Shown piece by piece: positions 40,930-48,607 of a stretch of DNA of 64,000 bases (positions are counted from its first letter, which is position 1; each line of letters starts with the position of its first letter). The DNA is from Streptomyces liliiviolaceus (lineage in GTDB: Bacteria; Actinomycetota; Actinomycetes; Streptomycetales; Streptomycetaceae): the NCBI RefSeq assembly GCF_018070025.1, contig NZ_JAGPYQ010000001.1, positions 4,836,001 to 4,900,000 of the forward strand, given 5' to 3'. A program made the position numbers and the translations under genes. A model generated the notes under the pieces. The model ran no database searches, was not told the DNA's origin, and saw only the letters and a list, made by a program, of their open reading frames with translations.

Positions 40930-43101
40930 TCAGCCCGGGATCACGTCGCGCAGGTTTTCGAGGGTGATGGCCGTCGAGTCCGGGTGCAGGCCCTCGGGAC
41001 GTTCGAGCCCGATGTAGAGCACGGGTTCGTCCGGGACGGGCTCGCCGTCCCACAGGTCCACCACCGTGGAGTCGTCGGACATCAGATCCACCAGGTACCA
41101 CACCGTCAACTGCTGCCGCTCCACGAGGGCGCGTACCGCTTTGGCCACCGACACCTGGTTCTCCTCGACCCGGTTGGCCGACGAGATGCCCTTCAGGTAC
41201 AGGTGCAGCCACTTCGCGCGCCACCGGCCGTCGTCCTCCCGGCGGAACACCAGCGGCAGCGCCACTCGGCCCACTCCGCGAAGCTCGGACTTCATACGCA
41301 CCGTGCGCGGCTCGAACGGCCGGCCTTTCTGCTCACCGTCCCGCAGCATGAAGCCGAAGAACGACTCGGCTGTTTCCTCGAAGCCCTCACCGGCGTAGAT
41401 GTTGACCTGCGGAACGATGAACGTGCTACGGACCCGGCCCAATGACAGGTTGATGAATTCCGAGGCCCCCTCGGGTGCCTCGGTGACATCACCCGAGTGC
41501 TCAGCTCCGGCAGCCGTGAGCGATGTGTAGGAGAGCCAGGAGTCAGTGCTGTAGTCGGCGTTGAGGAGCAGCGCCGAGAGGTCGTAGTCGGTCCGTTTCT
41601 CGGTCTCCTTCCAGTACGCGAAAAACCGCAGCTGTTCGCCGTCGACCGTGGAGAGTGACCCGCGCGGCAGGACGCCGAGCCCCGCCGTGGTGGCCCTGCC
41701 GCTGAGCGGGAGCGCCACGTCGAGGACGTCGGGGTCGAGGAGCAGTCGGCGTGGTGCCGGGAGCCTGCGGCGTATCTCGGCGTCCAGTGCACTGATCAGA
41801 CGGTCGCGGTCGGCGGCGGGGACGGGTGGCCGGACGTCAGGGGTCACCCAGCCCCGGCCGCGACTGTTGATGAAGATGCGGGCTTCGCCGGTCTCCCGTT
41901 CCCGGTTGTGGAAGTGCTCGCGGACGGAGAGCACGACCCGGCCGGAGACCTCGGGGGCGACCCGCACCGCGGCGGCCACCACCGCATCCCGCTCTTCCTG
42001 GTCGGCGGCGGTACGCAGCAGGAGGTCCAGGGAGCGGAACAGCTTGCCGGGAGCGGACTGCAGCAGCCGCACCGCGCCGAGGACGTCGAACTCGTCGAGC
42101 CGCTTCTCGACACGGCTGTCGAAGGACCACGCCGGCTTCTCGCCCCGCGCCACCGCGAACACGTCGGCGGCGTGAGGCCAGCGCGGGTACTCGTGCGGGT
42201 GCAGACGCTCACCGAGCCGCTTGAACGGCTCCCGGTGGGCGTGCACATCGGCCAGCTTGGCAGGGTTCGCCGCGATGACGGTGTCGAGGCCCGCGAGCAG
42301 GGCACGGCGGGCCGGACGTGACAGTGTGCGGAACCGGGTCGGTTCCCGCAGTGTCACGTCGCCGCCCGACAGTGCGCAGGCCAGCCGGAGCACGTCGGTG
42401 ACGGTGTCCAGCAGGAGGTCCGCGCCGACGGCGAGACGGGCGGCGTTGACAGCCGCCCGATTCTCCCGGACCGGGATCGACTCGGGCTGTGGCCCGAGCG
42501 CGCACCGCTCGGCGAGTGCCTTGAGGTCGAGCAGGTGCTCCTCGCCCAGGGGTGTCGTGGAGCCGGCCAAAGCCAGGTACAGGCTGGTGAGTTCGGTGTC
42601 CAGATCCGAGCCGAGGTGCAGGACGGTCACCCGGTCCCGTGCCGAGGCGATCAGCTCGTCCTGCGCGGCGAGCATCTCCTCGTAGGTGTGCTGATAACGG
42701 CCGTACACGGGAAGGCTGAGCAGATCCAGCATCCCGTGCGTCAGCTGCTCCACCACACTCTCGCGCGACGTTTTGTCGGCGAGCGCCTGCGTCACGCACC
42801 GCATCCAGAATTCTTCGGTGTCCGGCACGTTCGCCGGGAAGTCGATGAAATACGAGTTGTGCTGGACATGGTCGCCCACCATCTCGCTCACCGTCCGCAG
42901 GGTCCGCCTGGCGGTACGCACGACGGCGGCCTCGGACAGCCCCGACAGCCGCTCCAGCAACTGAGCGGACAGCTTGAAACCCACCGACGCCAGCGCCGCG
43001 TCGAACTGCCGCGCCACGACGGCCCCTTGACCCGCGGAGCCCTGAGGGGAGGAAAGACGGTGAGTGTGCCGAATGACCAGTGCGTCGAAATCGTGCGCCA
43101 T
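40930..43101 (-). CDS. MXAN_6230/SCO0854-family protein with TerD-like C-terminus
   Basis: This 723-residue cytosolic protein has recognisable blocks RLHPHEYPRWPHAADVFAVA, DEFDVLGAVRLLQSAPGKLF, GEQLRFFAYWKETEKRTDYD, SGDVTEAPEGASEFINLSLG and NIYAGEGFEETAESFFGFML, then RPFEPRTVRMKSELRG. These match the large actinobacterial and myxobacterial family named after MXAN_6230 and SCO0854. Its C-terminal third has the calcium-binding-like TerD pattern (TDYDLSALLL). Usual members begin with a RING-like zinc domain; here the N-terminus lacks the cysteines, so that module is absent. Function unknown, linked to stress/tellurite-type proteins by the TerD similarity. Confidence 0.78.
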   Translation of the reverse strand: MAHDFDALVIRHTHRLSSPQGSAGQGAVVARQFDAALASVGFKLSAQLLERLSGLSEAAVVRTARRTLRTVSEMVGDHVQHNSYFIDFPANVPDTEEFWMRCVTQALADKTSRESVVEQLTHGMLDLLSLPVYGRYQHTYEEMLAAQDELIASARDRVTVLHLGSDLDTELTSLYLALAGSTTPLGEEHLLDLKALAERCALGPQPESIPVRENRAAVNAARLAVGADLLLDTVTDVLRLACALSGGDVTLREPTRFRTLSRPARRALLAGLDTVIAANPAKLADVHAHREPFKRLGERLHPHEYPRWPHAADVFAVARGEKPAWSFDSRVEKRLDEFDVLGAVRLLQSAPGKLFRSLDLLLRTAADQEERDAVVAAAVRVAPEVSGRVVLSVREHFHNRERETGEARIFINSRGRGWVTPDVRPPVPAADRDRLISALDAEIRRRLPAPRRLLLDPDVLDVALPLSGRATTAGLGVLPRGSLSTVDGEQLRFFAYWKETEKRTDYDLSALLLNADYSTDSWLSYTSLTAAGAEHSGDVTEAPEGASEFINLSLGRVRSTFIVPQVNIYAGEGFEETAESFFGFMLRDGEQKGRPFEPRTVRMKSELRGVGRVALPLVFRREDDGRWRAKWLHLYLKGISSANRVEENQVSVAKAVRALVERQQLTVWYLVDLMSDDSTVVDLWDGEPVPDEPVLYIGLERPEGLHPDSTAITLENLRDVIPG

Positions 43102-43107
43102 TCAGGG

Positions 43108-43278
43108 ATGATCGCAGAGACGTACGAACACATGCACTGGGGTTTTTGCGTGGTGCAGTACGGCGTGCCCGCGGTCGCCCTGGGGAGCCTGGAGTGGATC
43201 AGCGATGCCGACATCGAGGCCCGGAAGCCCGGCGCATCATCCCATGCGCGGCGAAGATCGTCTGATGCCCGATCGTGA
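43108..43278 (+). CDS. possible small protein, 56 residues
   Basis: A frame from ATG 43108 reads MIAETYEHMHWGFCVVQYGV, then PAVALGSLEWISDADIEARK. AGGG lies just before the ATG, closer than usual. Codons have GC-rich third positions and the frame overlaps no other gene. It is divergent from the large SCO0854-family gene. I recognise no family. Confidence 0.3.
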   Translation: MIAETYEHMHWGFCVVQYGVPAVALGSLEWISDADIEARKPGASSHARRRSSDARS

Positions 43279-43374
43279 TCCACTGGCGTACAACCCCGTG
43301 TAGACCACAGCCGTCTGAAGAACGCGCCGGAGGATCGGTCTCCGGTGCGTTTGTCTACAGAGATCGGGGATCAA

Positions 43375-44139
43375 GTGGGGAAGAAGCTCTGGAGAGCTGT
43401 CGTGGCCGGTGGCGCGGTCGCGGTGTTCACCGGTGTTGCCGCGGTGCCGGCCGGTGCGGCCGAAGGCGGGGTCTCGTTCACCCGTGTCCAGGTGAACGGT
43501 GGCAAGCCGATCGTGATCGGGGTGTCGAAGGAGGTCGCGGTGCCCGCCTCCTTCCGGATGACGACCACCCACAAGTGGAAGTGGCCGGCGGTGTTCCTGT
43601 ACCGCGGCAATGCGGATGACCGGCTGTGGCACGCCATCGAGACGAGCGACTGCATCAAGGTGAGTTCGGGCGTCTGCGACTTCGACGAGACGATGTTCTT
43701 CGACCCGAGCGTATGGGACATGCACAACAGCGAGGCCGGAGCCTGGAAGGTCGCGGCCGAGGTGTACTTCCAGGGCGGCGGCGGTGACACCGACGACAAG
43801 GGCCTCACGGCCTACGTGAAGCGCAACTCCCGTCTGACCGTGAACGCCTCGCCCGAGCCGGTGACCAAGGGCAGCACGATCACCGTGACCGGAAAGGTCA
43901 CGCGGGCCAACTGGGAGACCCGGAAGTACGCCTCCTCCGGGGGCCGCCTGGTGAGCCTGCAGTTCAAGCCCACCGGGGCCGCCTCCTACACCACGGTGAA
44001 GAAGGTGTACGCGAACGGCTCGGGTCAGCTCAGGACGACCGTGAAGGCGTCCAAGACCGGCACGTGGCGCTGGGTGTACTACGGCAACACCACCACCGGA
44101 CCGTCGAACTCGGCCGGGGACAACGTCGTAGTGAAGTGA
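43375..44139 (+). CDS. secreted protein with C-terminal immunoglobulin-like domain
   Basis: This protein of about 254 residues has a Sec signal peptide (GKKLWRAVVAGGAVAVFTGV, cleavage after AVPAGA). An N-terminal beta-rich domain holds two cysteines (TSDCIKVSSGVCDFDE). A C-terminal part (about residues 160-254) is of a type common in Streptomyces (LTVNASPEPVTKGSTITVTG, then KVTRANWETRKY, LQFKPTGAASYTTVKKVYAN, WRWVYYGNTTTGPSNSAGD). This tail is an Ig-like/bacterial surface domain. GTG 43375 gives a clean signal peptide; GTG 43345 would add ten residues and has GGAGG at 11 bases. It lies upstream of a two-component system but is separated by 264 bases. Function unknown. Confidence 0.72.
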   Translation: MGKKLWRAVVAGGAVAVFTGVAAVPAGAAEGGVSFTRVQVNGGKPIVIGVSKEVAVPASFRMTTTHKWKWPAVFLYRGNADDRLWHAIETSDCIKVSSGVCDFDETMFFDPSVWDMHNSEAGAWKVAAEVYFQGGGGDTDDKGLTAYVKRNSRLTVNASPEPVTKGSTITVTGKVTRANWETRKYASSGGRLVSLQFKPTGAASYTTVKKVYANGSGQLRTTVKASKTGTWRWVYYGNTTTGPSNSAGDNVVVK

Positions 44140-44334
44140 ATGTCCCTGGGCTGCCTCTCGACCTGTTCGGCAGCCCGGCGGACGGCTTCCGGGCCGGCCG
44201 TCCCCCTGGGACCGGGCCGGTGATTCGCCCGGCCCGGTCCCCGGTCCCGGACATCCGGAACCCTGCCCCCCTCGTCCCGCATCCGTGGATCCCCCTCCTC
44301 GGCGGGCCGTGAAAAGACAGTGGCATGACCCGAC

Positions 44335-44379
44335 TGTGGGGAACCTGAAGGTTCCTGAAGGCCCTTCAGGTTCCCCACA
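44335..44379. promoter_or_regulatory. 17-bp perfect inverted repeat before the two-component operon
   Basis: TGTGGGGAACCTGAAGG (44335-44351) and CCTTCAGGTTCCCCACA (44363-44379) are perfectly complementary, separated by 11 bases. Within them CCTGAAGG recurs at 44344 and 44355, an 11-base direct repeat as recognised by OmpR-type regulators. It ends 24 bases before the response-regulator ATG, so autoregulation is likely; a terminator role is less likely in this position. Confidence 0.72.
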
Positions 44380-44403
44380 GGACCGATCGGTCATGCTGGG
44401 GGC

Positions 44404-45090
44404 ATGCGGATACTGGTGGTCGAGGACGACCGGCGGTTGGCGGAGCTGCTGGGCCGGGGCCTGGTCGGCGAGGGGTACGCCGTCGACATGGCTCATGACG
44501 GTCCACGCGGCCTGGAGCTGGCGCTGCAGAACGAATACGACGTACTCGTACTGGACGTGATGCTGCCTCGCCTCAACGGCCTGCGGCTGTGTGCGCAGCT
44601 GCGCCAGGAGGGCGTGTGGACGCCGGTCCTGATGCTCACCGCCAAGGACGGCGAGTACGACCAGGCCGAGGGCCTGGACACCGGCGCGGACGACTACGTC
44701 ACCAAGCCGTTCTCCTTTGTCGCACTCGCAGCCCGGTTGCGCGCCCTGATCCGCCGAGGCCGCCCCGAGCGGCCCAGCGTGATCCGGATCGGAGACCTGG
44801 AGATCGACCCGGCCGGCCGCCACTGCCGACGCGGTGGCCGCGAGATGGCACTGACCGCCCGTGAGTTCGCCGTTCTGGAGTATCTGGCCAGCCGCAAGGG
44901 CCAGACGGTGTCCAAGTGCGAGGTCCTCGAACATGTCTGGGACGACCGTTTCGACGGCGACGTCAACATCGTCGAGGTCTACATCAGCGCCCTGCGCCGC
45001 AAACTCGACACTCCCTTCCAGCGGCGCTCGATCCGAACCGTCCGGGGCGCCGGCTACCGCCTCGACGCCGGCGAAGGCACACCACCATGA
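44404..45090 (+). CDS. OmpR-family response regulator
   Basis: This 228-residue protein has a receiver domain with acidic pair ED at 7-8, phospho-acceptor Asp51 (VLVLDVMLPRLNG) and Lys in DDYVTKPFSF, then a winged-helix OmpR/PhoB DNA-binding domain (EMALTAREFAVLEYLASRKG, NIVEVYISALRRKLD, IRTVRGAGYRL). Its stop overlaps the kinase start in ATGA. It resembles CutR-type regulators, but I do not assign the name. The inverted repeat just upstream is the probable binding site. Confidence 0.9.
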   Translation: MRILVVEDDRRLAELLGRGLVGEGYAVDMAHDGPRGLELALQNEYDVLVLDVMLPRLNGLRLCAQLRQEGVWTPVLMLTAKDGEYDQAEGLDTGADDYVTKPFSFVALAARLRALIRRGRPERPSVIRIGDLEIDPAGRHCRRGGREMALTAREFAVLEYLASRKGQTVSKCEVLEHVWDDRFDGDVNIVEVYISALRRKLDTPFQRRSIRTVRGAGYRLDAGEGTPP

Positions 45091-46499
45091 AATGGATACG
45101 TCTGATACGGCTGATGCCCCTGCTGCGTCGGCTGTCCCCCGCAACGATCCGCCTGAGGCTGACCCTCCTGGCCGCCGTGATCGCCGCGGTGCCCCTGGCC
45201 GCGGCCGCCACCGGCACGGCGCTCGCGGTACGGGCCTCGATCCTCCAGGACGGCCAGCGGCGCAGCGCGGAGACCCAGCACTGGCTGCGCGTGGAAGTGA
45301 AGCGCGATCAAGTGACCGACAAGCACAAACCAGTACCGCGCTGCCACTCCAACCCACATACGCCCCAGGCCCCCCAGCGCGTCAGTTTCTGCAGGAAGCC
45401 CTACGACTTCAGTTCCGGCAAGCCCGGACCGTCCGGCCGCGAGGCGATGTACGACGCCCTCAACAATCAGGGAGCGCTGTCCCTCGCCCCCTGGACCTCT
45501 TCGACCCCTATCCAGCGGCCAGGCGCCTATCCCCAGTTCTCCGACTACGTCGTGCTGATCTATTCGCTCCGAGCCGAACAGGCCCGGCTGAACACCTTCG
45601 TCTGGTCCCTGGCCGGCGGAACACTGGGGCTCGTAGCCCTGATCGCGGGCAGCACATGGTTCGCGGCCGGCCGGGTGCTGCGACCGGTCGAGGCCATCCG
45701 TGCCGAGTTCGCCGAGCTCAGCGCCCGTCATCTCGACCGGCGCGTTCCCGTTCCCCGAGCGGGCAACGAGATCGCGCGTCTCGCCACCACCATGAACACC
45801 ACCCTCAACCGGCTGCAGACCGCCGTCGACCGGCAGCGGCAGTTCACCGCGGATGCCTCGCACGAACTGCGCACGCCGCTCGCCTGCCTGCGCACCGAAC
45901 TCGAACTCGCCCTCAACCGGCCTGATGCCGCCGACTGGCCCCAGGTCGTTCGCGCGGCCCACGAGGACACCATCCGCGTACAGGAACTGACCGAGGACCT
46001 GCTGCTACTGGCTCGTCTCGACGCCGAGCACGGCGACCGGCAACCGCGGCGGACCGTCGACCTCACCGACGTCGTACGGGAGGAGACCGTCCGTCGTCGA
46101 CCGCCGCACGGCATCGAGATCGACCTGCGCACGGAGCCCGGCCCGGTCGCCGTGACGGGCCACCCGGCTCTGCTGGCCCGCGTCATCGGCAATCTCCTCG
46201 ACAATGCCGAACGCTACGCGACCAGTGCCATTGCGGTCCGTCTGACCCACGACACCGACCACGGCACAGCGGTGGTTGACGTCGTCGACGACGGCCCCGG
46301 CATCCCGCCCGAGGACCACGAGCGGATCTTCGAACGCTTCACCCGCCTCGACGACGCCCGCGCGCAGGACACCGGTGGTGCCGGTCTCGGCCTGGCCATC
46401 GCCCAGCGCATCGCCACCGCCCACCACGGCACCCTTGAGATCACTCCCCGTACCCGTGGCGCGCATTTCACTCTCCGCCTTCCCGCGCGCCTGCCCTGA
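45087..46499 (+). CDS. sensor histidine kinase
   Basis: This 470-residue kinase has a membrane segment at about 25-48 (LTLLAAVIAAVPLAAAATGT), an external loop of about 120 residues, a second segment at about 173-195, a HAMP linker (FAAGRVLRPVEAIRAEFAEL), an H-box DASHELRTPLACL, N-box NLLDNAERYA, and G-boxes VDDGPGIPPED and GGAGLGLAIAQ. The external loop contains two cysteines 16 residues apart (PRCHS at 86, SFCRK at 102). They may form a disulfide and make the sensor responsive to extracellular redox or protein-folding state (inference; similar cysteine pairs are known in CutS-type kinases). The 4-bp overlap with the regulator gene indicates coupled translation. Confidence 0.9.
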   Translation: MKWIRLIRLMPLLRRLSPATIRLRLTLLAAVIAAVPLAAAATGTALAVRASILQDGQRRSAETQHWLRVEVKRDQVTDKHKPVPRCHSNPHTPQAPQRVSFCRKPYDFSSGKPGPSGREAMYDALNNQGALSLAPWTSSTPIQRPGAYPQFSDYVVLIYSLRAEQARLNTFVWSLAGGTLGLVALIAGSTWFAAGRVLRPVEAIRAEFAELSARHLDRRVPVPRAGNEIARLATTMNTTLNRLQTAVDRQRQFTADASHELRTPLACLRTELELALNRPDAADWPQVVRAAHEDTIRVQELTEDLLLLARLDAEHGDRQPRRTVDLTDVVREETVRRRPPHGIEIDLRTEPGPVAVTGHPALLARVIGNLLDNAERYATSAIAVRLTHDTDHGTAVVDVVDDGPGIPPEDHERIFERFTRLDDARAQDTGGAGLGLAIAQRIATAHHGTLEITPRTRGAHFTLRLPARLP

Positions 46500-46534
46500 A
46501 GTGCGCCGCCTCGTACGGTGCGGACCGGCAGGCC

Positions 46535-47146
46535 TTACCCGGTCCGGCTACCGGGCGTGGCAGGAGGCGCCGTTCGTAGCCTGTCCAGTCCGGCCATCTG
46601 CTGCGCCGTACTCCTCGCGATGGCCGCCGCCAGTCCCGTCGCCTCGTCGGCACGGCCTTGGTTCTGCTCGCCGGCGCACAGCATCCGGGACTGGGTGAAA
46701 TGGGCGCGCAGCGCGTCGGTGAGGATCAGGTCGAACGGCCGGCCCTTCGTGGCGGCCGCCGTGTCGAGGGTGTCGAGGCCGACCATGCCCGGCATGTTGT
46801 GCCCCTCGTGGGGGCGCGTGTCCGGTACACCCGACCGCTTCAGCGCGGCGCGCAGACGGGCGAGGTCCGTACGCAGTGCCGAACCGGTCCTCGCCGCCAG
46901 CGTGGCCACGGCCGGGTCCGCCGAGCGGGAGGGCGCCAGGTCGGTCAGCTGCCGGGCACGCTCGGCCATGGGGATCATCAGCAGGATCCAGGCGGTGTCG
47001 GTCGCGTTGAAGGCCGATGTCCGCGACGCGGCGGCTCCCGGCGACGTACCGCTGGTCGCCGGCTGCGCGGTGCAGCCGGCGACCAGCAGCGCCACAACCG
47101 CGGCGCACACCGACCACAGGGTCAGAACGTGCCGGCGGAGTTGCAC
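46535..47146 (-). CDS. DUF305-like lipoprotein
   Basis: This 203-residue lipoprotein has signal MQLRRHVLTLWSVCAAVVAL with lipobox LLVAGC. The body resembles DUF305 (ferritin-like four-helix) proteins: NATDTAWILLMIPMAERARQ in place of the usual FLxxMIPHHxxAV, then SRMLCAGEQNQGRADEATGL. The double His expected after MIP is replaced by MA. A metal-binding-like loop HEGHNMPGM occurs in the middle. It overlaps the end of the DUF1996 gene by 25 bases and starts at GTG 47146 with AGAAGG upstream, so the two form a unit. Role unknown, perhaps copper or oxidative surface chemistry. Confidence 0.72.
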   Translation of the reverse strand: MQLRRHVLTLWSVCAAVVALLVAGCTAQPATSGTSPGAAASRTSAFNATDTAWILLMIPMAERARQLTDLAPSRSADPAVATLAARTGSALRTDLARLRAALKRSGVPDTRPHEGHNMPGMVGLDTLDTAAATKGRPFDLILTDALRAHFTQSRMLCAGEQNQGRADEATGLAAAIARSTAQQMAGLDRLRTAPPATPGSRTG

Positions 47147-48492
47147 TTGGCCTTCTGGGTGATGCAGTCCTTCACTCGGTGTCCGAGAGCGGCGTTGTCC
47201 CAGGCGTTGAAGAAGTCGCCGTGGATGGACGACGCCATGCCCGAGGCCAGCCGGAAGCCCGCGCTACTGCCGCTGGTCGGATAGCTGACGACGAAGGAGA
47301 GGTTGGGGATGGCGACGGGGTAGGCGCCGCTGCACTTGCCGTCGTAGGTGAACGCCACATGCGACTTGTGGTCGGGGCTGTCGAGGTTCTTGCCGTCCCA
47401 GCAGTCGGGGAAGACGAGTTGGTGGGTGAGGTGGGCCTTCGGGGCGCAGACAGGCCAGTTGCCGTCGGCGCTGCGGCCGATCTCACCGCCCTCGCCGGAG
47501 CACCAGTACTGACCGGTCGATCCCGCCGGGGTGGGCGTCTGCGCCTTGGCGTCGCCCGCGATCATGCGGAATCCCTCAGGGAAGGGCACGGTCGCCGAGG
47601 GGTCGGTGAGCCGGGAACCGTAGTAGACGATCATGCCCTCGGCCTCGACGGCCCTGTCGCCCTCGTAGAGGGAAGGGATCCAGTACGCCGAGAGGTCGTC
47701 GGCGGGGGTGCAACTGGTCGGTTTGTTGGACAGCAGGGACTGGGTCGTGGTGAACGCGTCGGTGCTCTTGTTGCCGAAGAAGCTGTGCATGTGGGACGCG
47801 CCGGGAAGACCCGGCAGGACGATCGGGTCGTCCGGCCTGGAGTGACTGTAGGTGCAGGTGGCGTTGAACTCCGGAACCCGGACCACACCGCCGGGCACCG
47901 CGGCCGGCGTCATCGCACGGAACTGACTCAGCTGGGCGTTCCACTTGGTCTGGTCGACGGGGACCCAGCCGGGCGCCGCGCCGCCGCCCTCTCCGACGAA
48001 CGAGAACCAGTTGATGTTCACGAAGTCACCGGCCCCCGAGCCGCGCACCACGGCGAACACCGTCTGCGCACCGGTGGGGTGGCTGGAGACCTCGGTCTCC
48101 CGGGTCGCCCAGGTCTGCCAACCGCCGGTCGGGGCAACCGAGATGACCGCGAGCAGCGGTCCGGTGAGGCTGCCGGTACGCAGTTCGACCGTGCCCGAGC
48201 CGACGGCGGAGGCGATCCGGGCCGACACCGTCAGCCGGCCGGCCGTGCCGAGGTCGACGTTGTCGAACCGCATCCAGTCGCCGTCGGCGAGGAACGCGGC
48301 GTTCTGCCCGCCTCCCATGTCCGCGGTCGCCTCCAGCCCGACGCCCGACTGGGCCGCGTAGGACTCGGCCTGGACGGTGACCGTCGCGGCCTGCGCCCGC
48401 TGGGTCGACACGGTCAGGCTCAGGGCGGCGGCCAGAGCGACCACCAGGACGTTCACCAAGAGTGTGTACAGGGGGACGCGATATCTGCGCAT
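47122..48492 (-). CDS. secreted carbohydrate-binding DUF1996 protein
   Basis: This 456-residue protein has a Sec signal (PLYTLLVNVLVVALAAALSL, cleavage near QRAQAA). A CBM6/35-like beta-sandwich covers about residues 36-165 (VQAESYAAQSGVGLEATADM, FLADGDWMRFDNVDLG). A DUF1996 domain covers about 190-450 with its typical HMHSFFGN, SAYWIPSLYEGD, YYGSRLT, PVCAPKAHLTHQLVFPDCWD and SSIHGDFFNAWD blocks. Eight or so cysteines probably form disulfides. GAGGA lies 8 bases before the ATG. DUF1996 proteins are secreted in fungi and actinomycetes with undefined enzymatic role. It lies behind a GH16 gene but is separated from it by a strong terminator. Confidence 0.86.
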   Translation of the reverse strand: MRRYRVPLYTLLVNVLVVALAAALSLTVSTQRAQAATVTVQAESYAAQSGVGLEATADMGGGQNAAFLADGDWMRFDNVDLGTAGRLTVSARIASAVGSGTVELRTGSLTGPLLAVISVAPTGGWQTWATRETEVSSHPTGAQTVFAVVRGSGAGDFVNINWFSFVGEGGGAAPGWVPVDQTKWNAQLSQFRAMTPAAVPGGVVRVPEFNATCTYSHSRPDDPIVLPGLPGASHMHSFFGNKSTDAFTTTQSLLSNKPTSCTPADDLSAYWIPSLYEGDRAVEAEGMIVYYGSRLTDPSATVPFPEGFRMIAGDAKAQTPTPAGSTGQYWCSGEGGEIGRSADGNWPVCAPKAHLTHQLVFPDCWDGKNLDSPDHKSHVAFTYDGKCSGAYPVAIPNLSFVVSYPTSGSSAGFRLASGMASSIHGDFFNAWDNAALGHRVKDCITQKAKCNSAGTF

Positions 48493-48560
48493 CTCACTTC
48501 CTCACGAACATCGGGGGTGACGGAATGGTGCGACGGAGCTGCTTGAACGAACGCCGAGGT

Positions 48561-48594
48561 GGCCGGGGCCCGGTCGTCGGCCCGGGCCCCGGCC
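48561..48594 (-). terminator. terminator between GH16 and DUF1996 genes
   Basis: GGCCGGGGCCCGG and CCGGGCCCCGGCC form a perfect 13-bp stem with a loop of about 8 bases, 14 bases past the GH16 stop. It is very stable; there is no U-tract. Confidence 0.75.
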
Positions 48595-48607
48595 TGGGAA
48601 CCGACGG

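Noticed and set aside
40930..43101. Lantibiotic dehydratase, considered because of the gene's size.
   Set aside because: Its conserved blocks match the MXAN_6230/SCO0854 family and no lanthipeptide precursor or cyclase is adjacent.
44335..44379. Intrinsic terminator of the upstream secreted-protein gene.
   Set aside because: The repeat lies about 200 bases after that stop, has no U-tract and is adjacent to the next gene's start, so an operator or leader role fits better; terminator function not excluded.
43237..45357. A 706-codon minus-strand open frame across the secreted protein and the two-component genes.
   Set aside because: Low-complexity composition and antisense to well-recognised response regulator and kinase genes.
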